Below the pieces are notes generated by a model. That model was not told the DNA's origin, ran no database searches, and was given only the letters and a program-made list of their open reading frames with translations. A DNA stretch of 64,000 nt from Polynucleobacter sp. SHI8. Lineage in GTDB: Bacteria; Pseudomonadota; Gammaproteobacteria; Burkholderiales; Burkholderiaceae. The position numbers and the translations under genes were made by a program. The stretch covers positions 496,001 through 560,000 of the forward strand of contig NZ_AP027204.1 of assembly GCF_027944005.1 (NCBI RefSeq), written 5' to 3'. This document shows, in pieces, positions 15,456 to 23,035 of this stretch (position 1 is its first letter; each line of letters starts with the position of its first letter).

Positions 15456-16412
15456 ATGTTGCGTTTTATTTTCATTTTATTTTTTTCTTTAGTCGGTTTT
15501 TTTGCGCAAGCACAAAGCAAACTTCCGCCCTTACAACCTCAAGAATTTCGCGTCACCTTGTTGGGCACTGGAAGTCCAACACCGTCAATGACACGTTTTG
15601 GTCCAGGGGTCTTGATACAAGCAGGTGGAAAGCATTTGTTAATTGACAGTGGTCGCGGAACAACTCAGCGAATTTGGCAATTGGGTATTAAGCTGGGCTT
15701 GATCGATGCAGTTTTCATCACTCATCTGCATTCTGATCATGTGGTGGGACTCCCCGACTTATGGCTTACAGGATGGTTAGAGACGAACTACGCACAGCGC
15801 AATGGCCCCTTTGTTGTTTATGGCCCAAAAGGTAGTCAACAATTAATGAATGGCTTGGAACAAGCCTATGAGTGGGACATCAAAGCAAGAGTCGCTGATC
15901 AAGGACTCAAACCTGAAAACATCAAATCAGTCGTAACTGAAGTCAATGCGGGTGTTGTATATAAAAAAGATGGTCTCACGGTCACTGCCATTGAAGTGGA
16001 TCATGGCGACTTACTAAAACCTGCATTTGGATACCGCATCGACTATGACAATCGATCAGTCACGATCTCTGGAGATACACGTTATAGCGAAAACCTAATC
16101 AAACACGCCATGGGTTCTAACTTGATCATTCACCAAGTAGCTGCAGCAAAAGAAGCTTTACTAAAAAACCCAGTGATTAAAGTAATCCTAGATCACCACA
16201 CATCACCAGAGGAAGCGGGTACTCTGTTTAGTAAAGTCAAACCCCAACTTGCTGTGTTTTATCACTATGTATTGCTGGCAGGTCCTGGAATACCTGCGGT
16301 CACTGAAAAAGAAGTATTTGATATGGCCAGAAAAACCTACTCTGGGCCATTGGTGATTGGTGAAGATTTGATGACGTTTCAGATTGAAAAAGATCAAGTT
16401 ATTCAAAAATAA
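15456..16412 (+). CDS. Secreted metallo-beta-lactamase-fold hydrolase
   Basis: The 318-residue protein starts with a signal peptide (MLRFIFILFFSLVGFFAQAQ, cleavage near residue 20). A ribonuclease-Z/arylsulfatase-like MBL fold follows. The metal motif is TH90-L-H92-S-D94-H95 in FITHLHSDHVVGLPD. Further ligands lie in EVDHGD, SGDTRYSENL and LDHHTSPEE. Such periplasmic enzymes hydrolyse phosphate or sulfate esters, or lactones; the substrate cannot be read from sequence. An AAAGGA ribosome site precedes ATG 15456. It is a single gene. Confidence 0.87.
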   Translation: MLRFIFILFFSLVGFFAQAQSKLPPLQPQEFRVTLLGTGSPTPSMTRFGPGVLIQAGGKHLLIDSGRGTTQRIWQLGIKLGLIDAVFITHLHSDHVVGLPDLWLTGWLETNYAQRNGPFVVYGPKGSQQLMNGLEQAYEWDIKARVADQGLKPENIKSVVTEVNAGVVYKKDGLTVTAIEVDHGDLLKPAFGYRIDYDNRSVTISGDTRYSENLIKHAMGSNLIIHQVAAAKEALLKNPVIKVILDHHTSPEEAGTLFSKVKPQLAVFYHYVLLAGPGIPAVTEKEVFDMARKTYSGPLVIGEDLMTFQIEKDQVIQK

Positions 16413-16509
16413 TTACTTGTACGCCCGTTATCAATGGAAATCTACATGATTAAAATTTAGTGCACTACCAATACATAACCAATGCATGTAATAAAAAAAG
16501 AAAAAAGGT

Positions 16510-16532
16510 TTTAAAAGAAAATCTCTTTTAAA
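16510..16532. terminator. Weak AT-rich hairpin, possible terminator
   Basis: TTTAAAAGA and TCTTTTAAA form a 9-bp AT-only stem with a 5-base loop about 100 bases after the MBL gene. The following T run is short and interrupted, so function is doubtful. Confidence 0.35.
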
Positions 16533-16543
16533 GTCTTTTATTA

Positions 16544-16580
16544 ATTTGGTAGGACGGAGGAGCTTCGAACCTTTGACCTA
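16544..16580 (-). repeat. Fragment of tRNA-Lys 3' end, att-like direct repeat
   Basis: The 37 bases here match the 3' end of the tRNA-Lys gene at 21129-21204 in the same orientation. The first 14 bases are identical (from ATTT through the CCA-encoding TGG to ACGG) and the whole segment has about 30 of 37 matches, including the TTCGAA of the T loop. The T stem no longer pairs well, so it is not a functional tRNA. A duplicated tRNA 3' end is the classic scar of integrase-mediated insertion. The intervening 4.5 kb holds a cupin, a rhodanese, MazEF and IS481. No integrase is present. Confidence 0.6.
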
Positions 16581-16628
16581 AACTGGGGTAAGATAAATAT
16601 ATTGAAAACAATCAAGGAGTCAACAAGC

Positions 16629-17129
16629 ATGAGTCATACACTAGAACAATTTGCTAGTCAGTGTCACGATTTTTTGAAGAATAGTCCCGGACCTATTGGG
16701 CGTCAAAAAGTTGCGGAGGCGTTGAAAGACGTTTTGATTGATCAGGATTTTATTGCAAAGTACCTTCCTCCAACCACTGGCGAGCGTGAAATTATTTATC
16801 AAGATCCTGAATTGGGATTTTGTATATTGGCTCATAATTATTTGGGACCGAAAAGCTCTGACCCGCATGATCATGCGCATTCTTGGGCGATTTATGGGCA
16901 GGTCCATGGTAGGACTGAAATGCGAGACTTTCAAAAAATTGAAGAGGCTAGTGCTGACAAACCAGGTAAAGTGAAAGTTGTCAAAACTTACGCACTGACT
17001 CCAGGTGTAGCGCACTTGTATAACGAAGGAGACTTACATGCACCTGAGCGCAAAGACTCGACAAGTCTAATCCGTATTGAAGGTACGGATATGTCAAAGG
17101 TGAAGCGTTTGAAATACGAAGTGGTGTAA
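16629..17129 (+). CDS. Cupin protein, cysteine-dioxygenase-like
   Basis: From ATG 16629 (AAGGAG 9 bases upstream) the gene gives 166 residues. A TTG 27 bases earlier would include the ribosome site and is rejected. The core is a cupin with H80-x-H82-x-H84 in DPHDHAHSWAIYGQVHG and a later LYNEGDLHAPE (H137), the three-His iron arrangement of thiol dioxygenases. Cysteine dioxygenase makes cysteine sulfinate from cysteine and oxygen. The next gene encodes a multi-rhodanese protein about 100 bases downstream, a pairing that fits cysteine or thiol sulfur breakdown. The exact thiol substrate is unknown. Confidence 0.65.
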   Translation: MSHTLEQFASQCHDFLKNSPGPIGRQKVAEALKDVLIDQDFIAKYLPPTTGEREIIYQDPELGFCILAHNYLGPKSSDPHDHAHSWAIYGQVHGRTEMRDFQKIEEASADKPGKVKVVKTYALTPGVAHLYNEGDLHAPERKDSTSLIRIEGTDMSKVKRLKYEVV

Positions 17130-17233
17130 GACTAACTAGTTTTTCGGGTGATACAGATTATCTTAAATGAGATAAAGCCCTTAGCGCTTGAATATCAAGG
17201 CAGAGTAATTGATCCCTCAATTAAGGATTTGTA

Positions 17234-18793
17234 ATGGCAATTCAATTAGTTGATGCAAAAACTTTAAAGCAATGGTTGCATGGAAAAACTGAGATTGCTT
17301 TGTTTGATGTGCGTGAACACGGTCAATATGGAGAGTCCCATCTTTTTTTGGCAACATCTGTGCCGTATAGCCGACTTGAGTATGAAGTAGCTCGATTAGC
17401 TCCCCGTAAATCTGTAAGGTTAGTGGTCTATGATGAAAATGGTGCGGGTGTCTCAGTTAAGGCGGCTCAAGCCCTGATTGAGCAGGGCTACCAAGACGTT
17501 TATTTGCTGAGTGGTGGTACGCGGTGCTGGCAGAATGCTGGATTTAATTTATTTGCTGGGGTAAATCTTCCATCTAAAACCTTTGGAGAATTGGTTGAGC
17601 ATCAGTGTCATACGCCTCGAGTGAGTGCACATGACTTAATGAAAATGATGGTCGATCAGGAGGACTTCATCATCTTAGATGGCAGGCCTCAGAGTGAATT
17701 TAAAAAGATGAGCATTCCTGGGGCTCAATGTTGCCCGAACGGGGAACTAGCCTACCGTATTAAAAGCCATGTTTTGAACCAAGAAACCAAAATCATTATT
17801 AACTGTGCCGGGAGAACTCGAAGCATTATTGGCGCACAAACTCTGATTAATTTGGGGATTAAAAATCCAATCTATGCGTTAGAGAATGGTACCCAAGGCT
17901 GGTATCTAAATGATTATGTCTTAGATCATGGCAAAGTTGCTCAATATGCAAAGCCTATAGTTGATGAGGAGATCTTAATCGCCTCACAGGCCTTGGTAAA
18001 TAAGTTTGATATTCCTTTAATTTCAGATGAACAATTTTTACTCTGGAAAAATGATGAAGATCGATCTTTATACCTCTGTGATGTTAGGACCGCAGAGGAG
18101 TTTTCACTCAATGGGCTACCTGGCTCACAAAATACACCGGGAGGGCAATTGATTCAGGCTACTGATCAATTTGTTGGCGTTCGTAATGCACGAATTGTCT
18201 TGTATGACTCTGATGGAGTGCGGGCAATAACAGTTGCTAGCTGGTTAAAACAGATGGGTCATGATGTAGCAGTTTTACGAGATGGTGTAAATAGTAAAGT
18301 TAGCTTACCAAGCATTCGGATTGATCATTTACTTGGCAAGTCGACTATTAAGACATCAGATTTATATCAACTTGTTCAAAATGAGTCTGTCACTATATTG
18401 GATATTCGTGGCAGCATGCAGTACCGTAAAGCCCATTTACCAAATTCTCTTTGGACCATTCGTTCTCGACTACAAGAAATCATTCGTGACGCTAAAGAAA
18501 CAATCGTTATTATTTCAGATGACCATGCGCTCACTTACGGAGCACTTTTGGAACTTGATAGATTTAATTTAAATATACACATCTATGAATTAGAGGATTC
18601 AGGATTTCCAAAAGAGTTTGAGATTATTTCTACGCAAACTCTGCCACCTGATGAAGATTGTATTGATTTCCTATTTTTCGTTCATGATCGGCATGATGGC
18701 AATAAGGAAGCAGCGCGCCGTTATCTTGAGTGGGAGACTGGTCTGATTGCTCAGTTAGACGAAGACGAAATGAACCTTTATGCAATTCAATAA
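17234..18793 (+). CDS. Four-domain rhodanese-like sulfurtransferase
   Basis: The 519-residue cytoplasmic protein contains four rhodanese folds in tandem, roughly residues 5-110, 125-240, 260-370 and 385-490. Only the second keeps the catalytic cysteine, C191 in INCAGRTRSIIGAQTL. The matching loops of domains 1 (YDENGAG), 3 (YDSDGVR) and 4 (SDDHALT) have no Cys and probably serve structure or binding. Rhodaneses move sulfane sulfur to cyanide, sulfite or protein thiols. Its place after a thiol-dioxygenase-like cupin suggests joint use of cysteine-derived sulfur. Its 3' terminator appears truncated (see 18811-18834). Confidence 0.88.
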   Translation: MAIQLVDAKTLKQWLHGKTEIALFDVREHGQYGESHLFLATSVPYSRLEYEVARLAPRKSVRLVVYDENGAGVSVKAAQALIEQGYQDVYLLSGGTRCWQNAGFNLFAGVNLPSKTFGELVEHQCHTPRVSAHDLMKMMVDQEDFIILDGRPQSEFKKMSIPGAQCCPNGELAYRIKSHVLNQETKIIINCAGRTRSIIGAQTLINLGIKNPIYALENGTQGWYLNDYVLDHGKVAQYAKPIVDEEILIASQALVNKFDIPLISDEQFLLWKNDEDRSLYLCDVRTAEEFSLNGLPGSQNTPGGQLIQATDQFVGVRNARIVLYDSDGVRAITVASWLKQMGHDVAVLRDGVNSKVSLPSIRIDHLLGKSTIKTSDLYQLVQNESVTILDIRGSMQYRKAHLPNSLWTIRSRLQEIIRDAKETIVIISDDHALTYGALLELDRFNLNIHIYELEDSGFPKEFEIISTQTLPPDEDCIDFLFFVHDRHDGNKEAARRYLEWETGLIAQLDEDEMNLYAIQ

Positions 18794-18810
18794 GGTCTAA
18801 GAAATTTCCT

Positions 18811-18834
18811 TAAAAAAAGCCCCGAAAAATCGGA
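18811..18834 (+). terminator. Truncated half-terminator after the rhodanese gene
   Basis: AAAAAAAGCCCCGA-AAAA-TCGG looks like the left arm, loop and start of the right arm of a terminator that would normally finish GGGCTTTTTT. The sequence instead turns to AGTGTAGTG and then IS481-derived DNA. The 4-bp remnant stem (CCGA/TCGG) is unlikely to work well. Confidence 0.5.
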
Positions 18835-18847
18835 GTGTAGTGTCGAC

Positions 18848-18875
18848 CGAGAATCCTTTTGGTCCCAAACTAATC
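18848..18875 (+). mobile_element. Remnant of an IS481-type transposase 3' end
   Basis: Twenty-two bases at 18848-18869 are identical to the end of the intact transposase gene near 21023-21044 (encoding ENPFGPK), and the match goes on to 18875 with one mismatch. Nothing else of that element survives. It is the scar of an earlier IS copy, 1 kb left of the intact one. Confidence 0.65.
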
Positions 18876-19064
18876 ATGCATATTGAAAATCAATTTCACT
18901 TGATGAATTAACCGCTTTAATCAAGTAAGCTTTACAAATTAAAGACAATGCAGAATATTTTTAAGTAAAAATGGGTATTTTTGGATAATGCGGATTTAAA
19001 TATTTAGGTCAAATGATTGACAGAGGTTTAAGTAAGTAATAACATTGTAATAACAGGAGGGGTT

Positions 19065-19319
19065 ATGCAAATTAATATAAGAGAAATTGGTAATAGTAAG
19101 GGAGTGCTTATACCTAAACCTATGCTTGTTCAGGTTGGGTTAGATGATCAATCAGTTGCTGATGTGTCCATTGAAAATGGAGCAATTATCTTAAGAAAGC
19201 CCTCTAAATCTGTTCGTACTGGATGGAGTGAGGCTGCAAAAGCAGTGAGCCTAGTGGATGGGGATATGCTTGTGTTGGGAGAATTTGCTAACACTGAAGA
19301 TAAGGATTTAGTTTGGTGA
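19065..19319 (+). CDS. mazE: MazE-type antitoxin (AbrB fold)
   Basis: The 84-residue protein begins MQINIREIGNSKGVLIPKPM, the SpoVT/AbrB swapped-hairpin DNA-binding domain of MazE antitoxins. The C-terminal half (after SVRTGWSEAAKAV) is the flexible toxin-wrapping tail. A strong AGGAGG site precedes ATG 19065. The toxin gene overlaps its stop codon, the usual antitoxin-first order, and the pair should repress its own promoter. It lies between IS481 debris and an intact IS481 copy, consistent with mobile DNA. Confidence 0.9.
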   Translation: MQINIREIGNSKGVLIPKPMLVQVGLDDQSVADVSIENGAIILRKPSKSVRTGWSEAAKAVSLVDGDMLVLGEFANTEDKDLVW

Positions 19320-19633
19320 AAAGAGGAGATATTTGGTTAGTAAACCTTGATTCGACAATTGGCAGTGAAATCAAAAAAGCACGCCCATGTGTTATAGCTT
19401 CTCCTATAGACTTAAATGAACACCTTAGAACAGTAATTGTTGCACCTATGACATCTAAAGGGTTTTCAGCGCCGTTTCGGATACCCTTGACTCATGCCGG
19501 GAAAAAAGGTTTGATTCTTTTTGATCAGATACGAACAGTTGATAAAGTAAGATTAACCAAAAAGATGGGAACTGTTTCACCAAAAACTTTAAGTGCTATG
19601 TTGAATATACTTCAAGAATTATTTGCCGAATAA
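19316..19633 (+). CDS. mazF: MazF-type mRNA interferase toxin
   Basis: The 105-residue protein has the MazF/PemK fold with the N-terminal KRGDIWLVNLDSTIGSEIKKARPCVI and the VAPMTSK strand. Most MazF toxins cut single-stranded mRNA at short motifs. I place the start at GTG 19316, which overlaps the antitoxin stop as GTGA; a TTG one codon earlier is possible. The key Arg of the ARP motif and the C-terminal DQIRTVDK are present, so the toxin looks intact. Cleavage specificity is unknown. Confidence 0.9.
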   Translation: MKRGDIWLVNLDSTIGSEIKKARPCVIASPIDLNEHLRTVIVAPMTSKGFSAPFRIPLTHAGKKGLILFDQIRTVDKVRLTKKMGTVSPKTLSAMLNILQELFAE

Positions 19634-19799
19634 AACTTTAAATTTTCTTAAATAAACAAATTGGTAATTTGAAATTCTTTATGGCTTAAGACATTCTTTA
19701 AAGTGTGAAGGATTGGAAGAGCCAAATTATGAAATGACTTTTGAAACTCGCCGTGTTTAATAAATGATCATCCCCCGATTATGGTGAACAGCCTAAACA

Positions 19800-21115
19800 C
19801 TGTACGACCTGAAACATACTTTACACTTTATACCGGACACATACTTTACAGTTTTGAGCATAAGGAGGGCCAACTTATGCCATGGAATGAAAGTACGAAG
19901 ATGGATGAAAAGCTTAAATTTGTGTCACGTTTTTTAGATGGTGAAAAGATTTCTCGACTTTGTGAAGAGTTTGGAATTTCCAGAGTAACGTGTCATAAGA
20001 TCATTGATCGTTATAAAGAATCAGGATTAGAGGCTTTTAATGACAGAAGTCGAAGGCCCTCTCGGCAAGCGAACCGCTTGCCTTTTCAGGTCGAACAACT
20101 GATTGTGAATGTTAAGAAAGAGTTTCCGAACTGGGGAGCTCCAAAGATCCGAGAACGGATCCATACCCATTATCCAGAGATCACTTTGCCTGCGAAAAGT
20201 ACCGTTCATGCGGTACTCGATCGGCATGGTTTGGTGCGAAAGAAACGTCAGCGACGCCATCCCAAGTTATCAGGAACGGCTCTATTTGATGCTCAGCAAC
20301 CCAATGCTTTGTGGTGTACGGACTACAAAGGTGAGTTCATGATGGGCAATAAGCAGTACTGTTACCCTCTGACTGTTACCGATTACACCACTCGGTTCTT
20401 AATCTGTTACGAGGGACTAGAAAGTACGCGTGAAGCCCAAGCCTTTACCGTCTTTGAGAGGTTGTTCAAGGAATATGGCTTACCCAACAGTATCCGCTCT
20501 GATAATGGCGTACCGTTTGCTAGCGCAAACGCACTCTATGGCTTGAGTAGTTTATCGGTCTGGTGGTTACGTTTGGGGATTGGTATTGAACGCATTAAAC
20601 CGGGTAACCCTCAACAAAATGGACGGCATGAGCGCATGCATCTAACACTCAAACAAGCCACGACCAAACCACCTGGTATGAACTTACTGCAGCAACAAGA
20701 TAAGTTTGAGGACTTCATCCAAGAGTTTAATTATGAACGACCCCATCACGCTCTTGCGATGAAGCGACCAGCTGATTTATATCAGCCGTCAAACCGAAAA
20801 TACGAAGGATTACCAGATGTCGCGTATCCCTTCCATGACAAGACAGTCACCGTCACGACTTGTGGTCGAATCTGTTTAGATAACAAGAAGATACATCTGA
20901 GTACCGTATTTGCCGGACACGATGTAGGGCTTCGACAAGTCGAAGAAGATGTTTGGTTAGTGAGTTTTATGGATTACGATATGGGTTACTTTGATCTGGA
21001 ATCTCGAAAGGTGAATGCCATCGAGAATCCTTTTGGTCCCAAAGTAATCGGGATGTGATCGGAAAAGTGTAAAGTATGTGCTCGGTACAAAGTGTAAACC
21101 ATGTGTCCGGTACAG
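19800..21115 (+). mobile_element. Intact IS481-family insertion sequence
   Basis: The ends are long imperfect inverted repeats. The left end starts CTGTACGACC and the right end finishes CCGGTACAG. Inside both ends a unit ACATACTTTACACTTT plus TACCG is repeated, giving about 50 bp of matched ends. One transposase gene fills the element. Size about 1.3 kb fits the family. I find no clear target-site duplication next to the ends. The right end lies 14 bases from the encoded CCA of tRNA-Lys. Confidence 0.82.
19877..21058 (+). CDS. IS481 family transposase
   Basis: From ATG 19877, with AAGGAGGG just upstream, the protein has 393 residues. The frame is open further left, but that part crosses the IS end and is not used. 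An N-terminal helix-turn-helix (FLDGEKISRLCEEFGISRVT) is followed by the DDE integrase core with WCTDYKGEF (first Asp), RSDNGVPF (second Asp) and the Glu in NGRHERMH. No frameshift or early stop is seen, so it may be active. Confidence 0.93.
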   Translation: MPWNESTKMDEKLKFVSRFLDGEKISRLCEEFGISRVTCHKIIDRYKESGLEAFNDRSRRPSRQANRLPFQVEQLIVNVKKEFPNWGAPKIRERIHTHYPEITLPAKSTVHAVLDRHGLVRKKRQRRHPKLSGTALFDAQQPNALWCTDYKGEFMMGNKQYCYPLTVTDYTTRFLICYEGLESTREAQAFTVFERLFKEYGLPNSIRSDNGVPFASANALYGLSSLSVWWLRLGIGIERIKPGNPQQNGRHERMHLTLKQATTKPPGMNLLQQQDKFEDFIQEFNYERPHHALAMKRPADLYQPSNRKYEGLPDVAYPFHDKTVTVTTCGRICLDNKKIHLSTVFAGHDVGLRQVEEDVWLVSFMDYDMGYFDLESRKVNAIENPFGPKVIGM

Positions 21116-21128
21116 ACCTTTATATATT

Positions 21129-21204
21129 TGGTAGGACGGGCGAGATTCGAACTCGCGACCAACGGATTAAAAGTCCGCTGCTCTACCGACTGAGCTACCG
21201 TCCC
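21129..21204 (-). tRNA. tRNA-Lys (anticodon TTT)
   Basis: Read on the minus strand, the 76 bases fold as a complete tRNA. The acceptor is GGGACGG/CCGTCCT, the D arm is GCTC..GAGC, the anticodon stem GCGGA/TCCGT encloses loop CTTTTAA with anticodon TTT, and the T arm is GCGAG-TTCGAAT-CTCGC. Discriminator A and the CCA end are encoded. Its 3' end faces the IS481 element and the presumed island. Confidence 0.96.
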
Positions 21205-21238
21205 AAATTAGGTAAACAATGATTATAGCAATATTATT

Positions 21239-22528
21239 TTAGGATTGACGAACTATTGGCGGATTTTTTTCCAAATATGTAAAAATTCCTTTTGAAATAG
21301 CATCAGCAATCTTATTTTGATAAGAATCATCTAAGAGTTTAAGTTCTTCCTCAGGGTTACTAATAAAGGCTGTTTCGACCAAAATAGAGGGAATATCGGG
21401 AGCTTTTAAGACTGCAAAACTAGCTTGTTCGACTGCTTTACTATGTAAATTAGCAAAGCCCCCAATTTCTTTAATCACCGAGTTACCTAACTTTAATGAG
21501 TCTTTAATTTGCGCAGTCGTTGCCATATCAAGTAATAATCTTGCAACTTCAGCATCTTTAGTTTTAATATTTAATCCACCAATCAGGTCTGAAGAGTTTT
21601 CTTTATTTGCCATCCACCTTGCAGTTGTGCTGGTGGCTCCTTGTTGAGAAAGAGCAAACACAGAAGCACCTTTGGCACTTGGTAAAACAAAGGCGTCTGC
21701 ATGGATGGAAATAAATAAGTCTGCTTGGACTTTACGCGCTTTTTGAACTCGCACACCAAGAGGTACAAAAAAATCAGAATCTCTTGTCATTAAGATTCTG
21801 AACTCAGAAAGCCCCCCTAACTGATTTTGCAAACGTTTAGCAATTGCTAGAACAACATCTTTTTCTTTTGAACCACGTGCACCAATCGCTCCAGGATCTT
21901 CACCACCGTGTCCAGGATCTAAAGCCACAGTAATAATGCGATTAAACTTGTTTGACCGAATCGCTGGAGCATTATTTTGCGAAATCGTCGGAGCAATGAT
22001 GTCATTATTCTTTTTTGCAATAGCTGCAATCGGATCATCTTCATCAACTTTGATATTTTTTTGTAAAAAAACAGTCATTGCATCAGGCGGATTTTTAGGA
22101 TAAAGATCCAGAACAAGTCGATGTTGGTAGCTACCAGCAGGTTCTAAAGGAAAAAGTTGAGGAAGAACTTCCTCTTTCAAGTCGAACACGAGTCGGACGA
22201 TTTTGGGTTGATATTGACCGACCCGAACCCCTGCGATGAAGGGATCATCACTTTTAATTTTCGCAACGATTTCTTTGATCTTATTGTTTAAATCAATACC
22301 TTGGATGTCCACAACAAGACGATTAGGATCCTTTAATAGTTGTTGTGAAACTTGCAAGGTTTCATCAGATTCAAGGGTGACACGGGTGTAGTCCTCGGCT
22401 GGCCATACACGAACACCTAAAAGTGTTGCGCCATAAGCCAATTCGAGAGGGCCGAGGAGAACAAGGAATGGTGCAATAACTCCAGCTTGGGCTATTTGTT
22501 GTAATGATTTTCTTTTGCTAAGATCCAT
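21239..22528 (-). CDS. amiC: N-acetylmuramoyl-L-alanine amidase (AmiC type)
   Basis: The 429-residue protein has an N-terminal export signal (about 1-33), a peptidoglycan-targeting AMIN domain (about 36-145), a linker, and a C-terminal Amidase_3 zinc hydrolase from about 198. Zinc and catalytic residues appear in LDPGHGGEDPGA (H207), in the KEKDVVL Glu, in ISIHADAF and in ETAFISN. It cleaves the amide bond between muramic acid and the stem peptide during daughter-cell separation. It overlaps the upstream tsaE by 11 bases, a linkage common in proteobacteria. Confidence 0.94.
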   Translation of the reverse strand: MDLSKRKSLQQIAQAGVIAPFLVLLGPLELAYGATLLGVRVWPAEDYTRVTLESDETLQVSQQLLKDPNRLVVDIQGIDLNNKIKEIVAKIKSDDPFIAGVRVGQYQPKIVRLVFDLKEEVLPQLFPLEPAGSYQHRLVLDLYPKNPPDAMTVFLQKNIKVDEDDPIAAIAKKNNDIIAPTISQNNAPAIRSNKFNRIITVALDPGHGGEDPGAIGARGSKEKDVVLAIAKRLQNQLGGLSEFRILMTRDSDFFVPLGVRVQKARKVQADLFISIHADAFVLPSAKGASVFALSQQGATSTTARWMANKENSSDLIGGLNIKTKDAEVARLLLDMATTAQIKDSLKLGNSVIKEIGGFANLHSKAVEQASFAVLKAPDIPSILVETAFISNPEEELKLLDDSYQNKIADAISKGIFTYLEKNPPIVRQS

Positions 22529-23033
22529 ATTCGGAAATATTTTTTAAAAGTTGACTCCCAAGAGCGGAGACACCCTCGATTGAGCCTTTCCTGACTGTCT
22601 CAGAAATATATTGCAAGCGAATGATAAGATCAGCTGAAGGTAAAGTGTTTTCAGCTTTTTCAGGCCATTCAATAAAGTGTATTCCGGATTGATTCAAAAT
22701 ATCTTTGAATCCTGCTTCTTCCCACTCTAAGGGATGATTCATGCGATATAAATCAAAGTGATGAACGGCGATTTCACGATCATTGAGTACCACTGAATAA
22801 GGTTCGCAAAGATTGTAGGTGGGACTTTTGACCTTGCCTTGATATCCTAAAGCTCTAAGAATATAACGAACAAGGGTCGTTTTACCGCTACCTAAGTCAC
22901 CGATTAGCCAAATATGCAAACCCCGATGATTAAGTGCTGTGGATTGGATCATATGCCCGATTTTTTCCGCAAGATCGATACACGCATCTTCTGAACTTAA
23001 TTCAAAAAGGAAGTTTTTGCCTACAATGTTCAT
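22518..23033 (-). CDS. tsaE: tRNA threonylcarbamoyladenosine synthesis ATPase TsaE
   Basis: The 171-residue P-loop protein has Walker A GDLGSGKTTL at about residues 45-54, the family motif VKSPTYNLCEPY, HFDLYRM and IEWPEKAE. TsaE works with TsaB, TsaD and TsaC to place t6A at position 37 of ANN-decoding tRNAs. It overlaps amiC by 11 bases and is divergent from queG, with two bases between the two start codons. Confidence 0.95.
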   Translation of the reverse strand: MNIVGKNFLFELSSEDACIDLAEKIGHMIQSTALNHRGLHIWLIGDLGSGKTTLVRYILRALGYQGKVKSPTYNLCEPYSVVLNDREIAVHHFDLYRMNHPLEWEEAGFKDILNQSGIHFIEWPEKAENTLPSADLIIRLQYISETVRKGSIEGVSALGSQLLKNISEYGS

Positions 23034-23035
23034 TA

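Noticed and set aside
19781..19876. Extended N-terminus of the transposase frame
   Set aside because: The open frame runs across the left IS end; the AAGGAGGG site and the helix-turn-helix place the start at 19877.
22934..23035. Longer QueG start
   Set aside because: The extension is antisense to the tsaE start and has no match to the QueG N-terminus, which begins at 23036.
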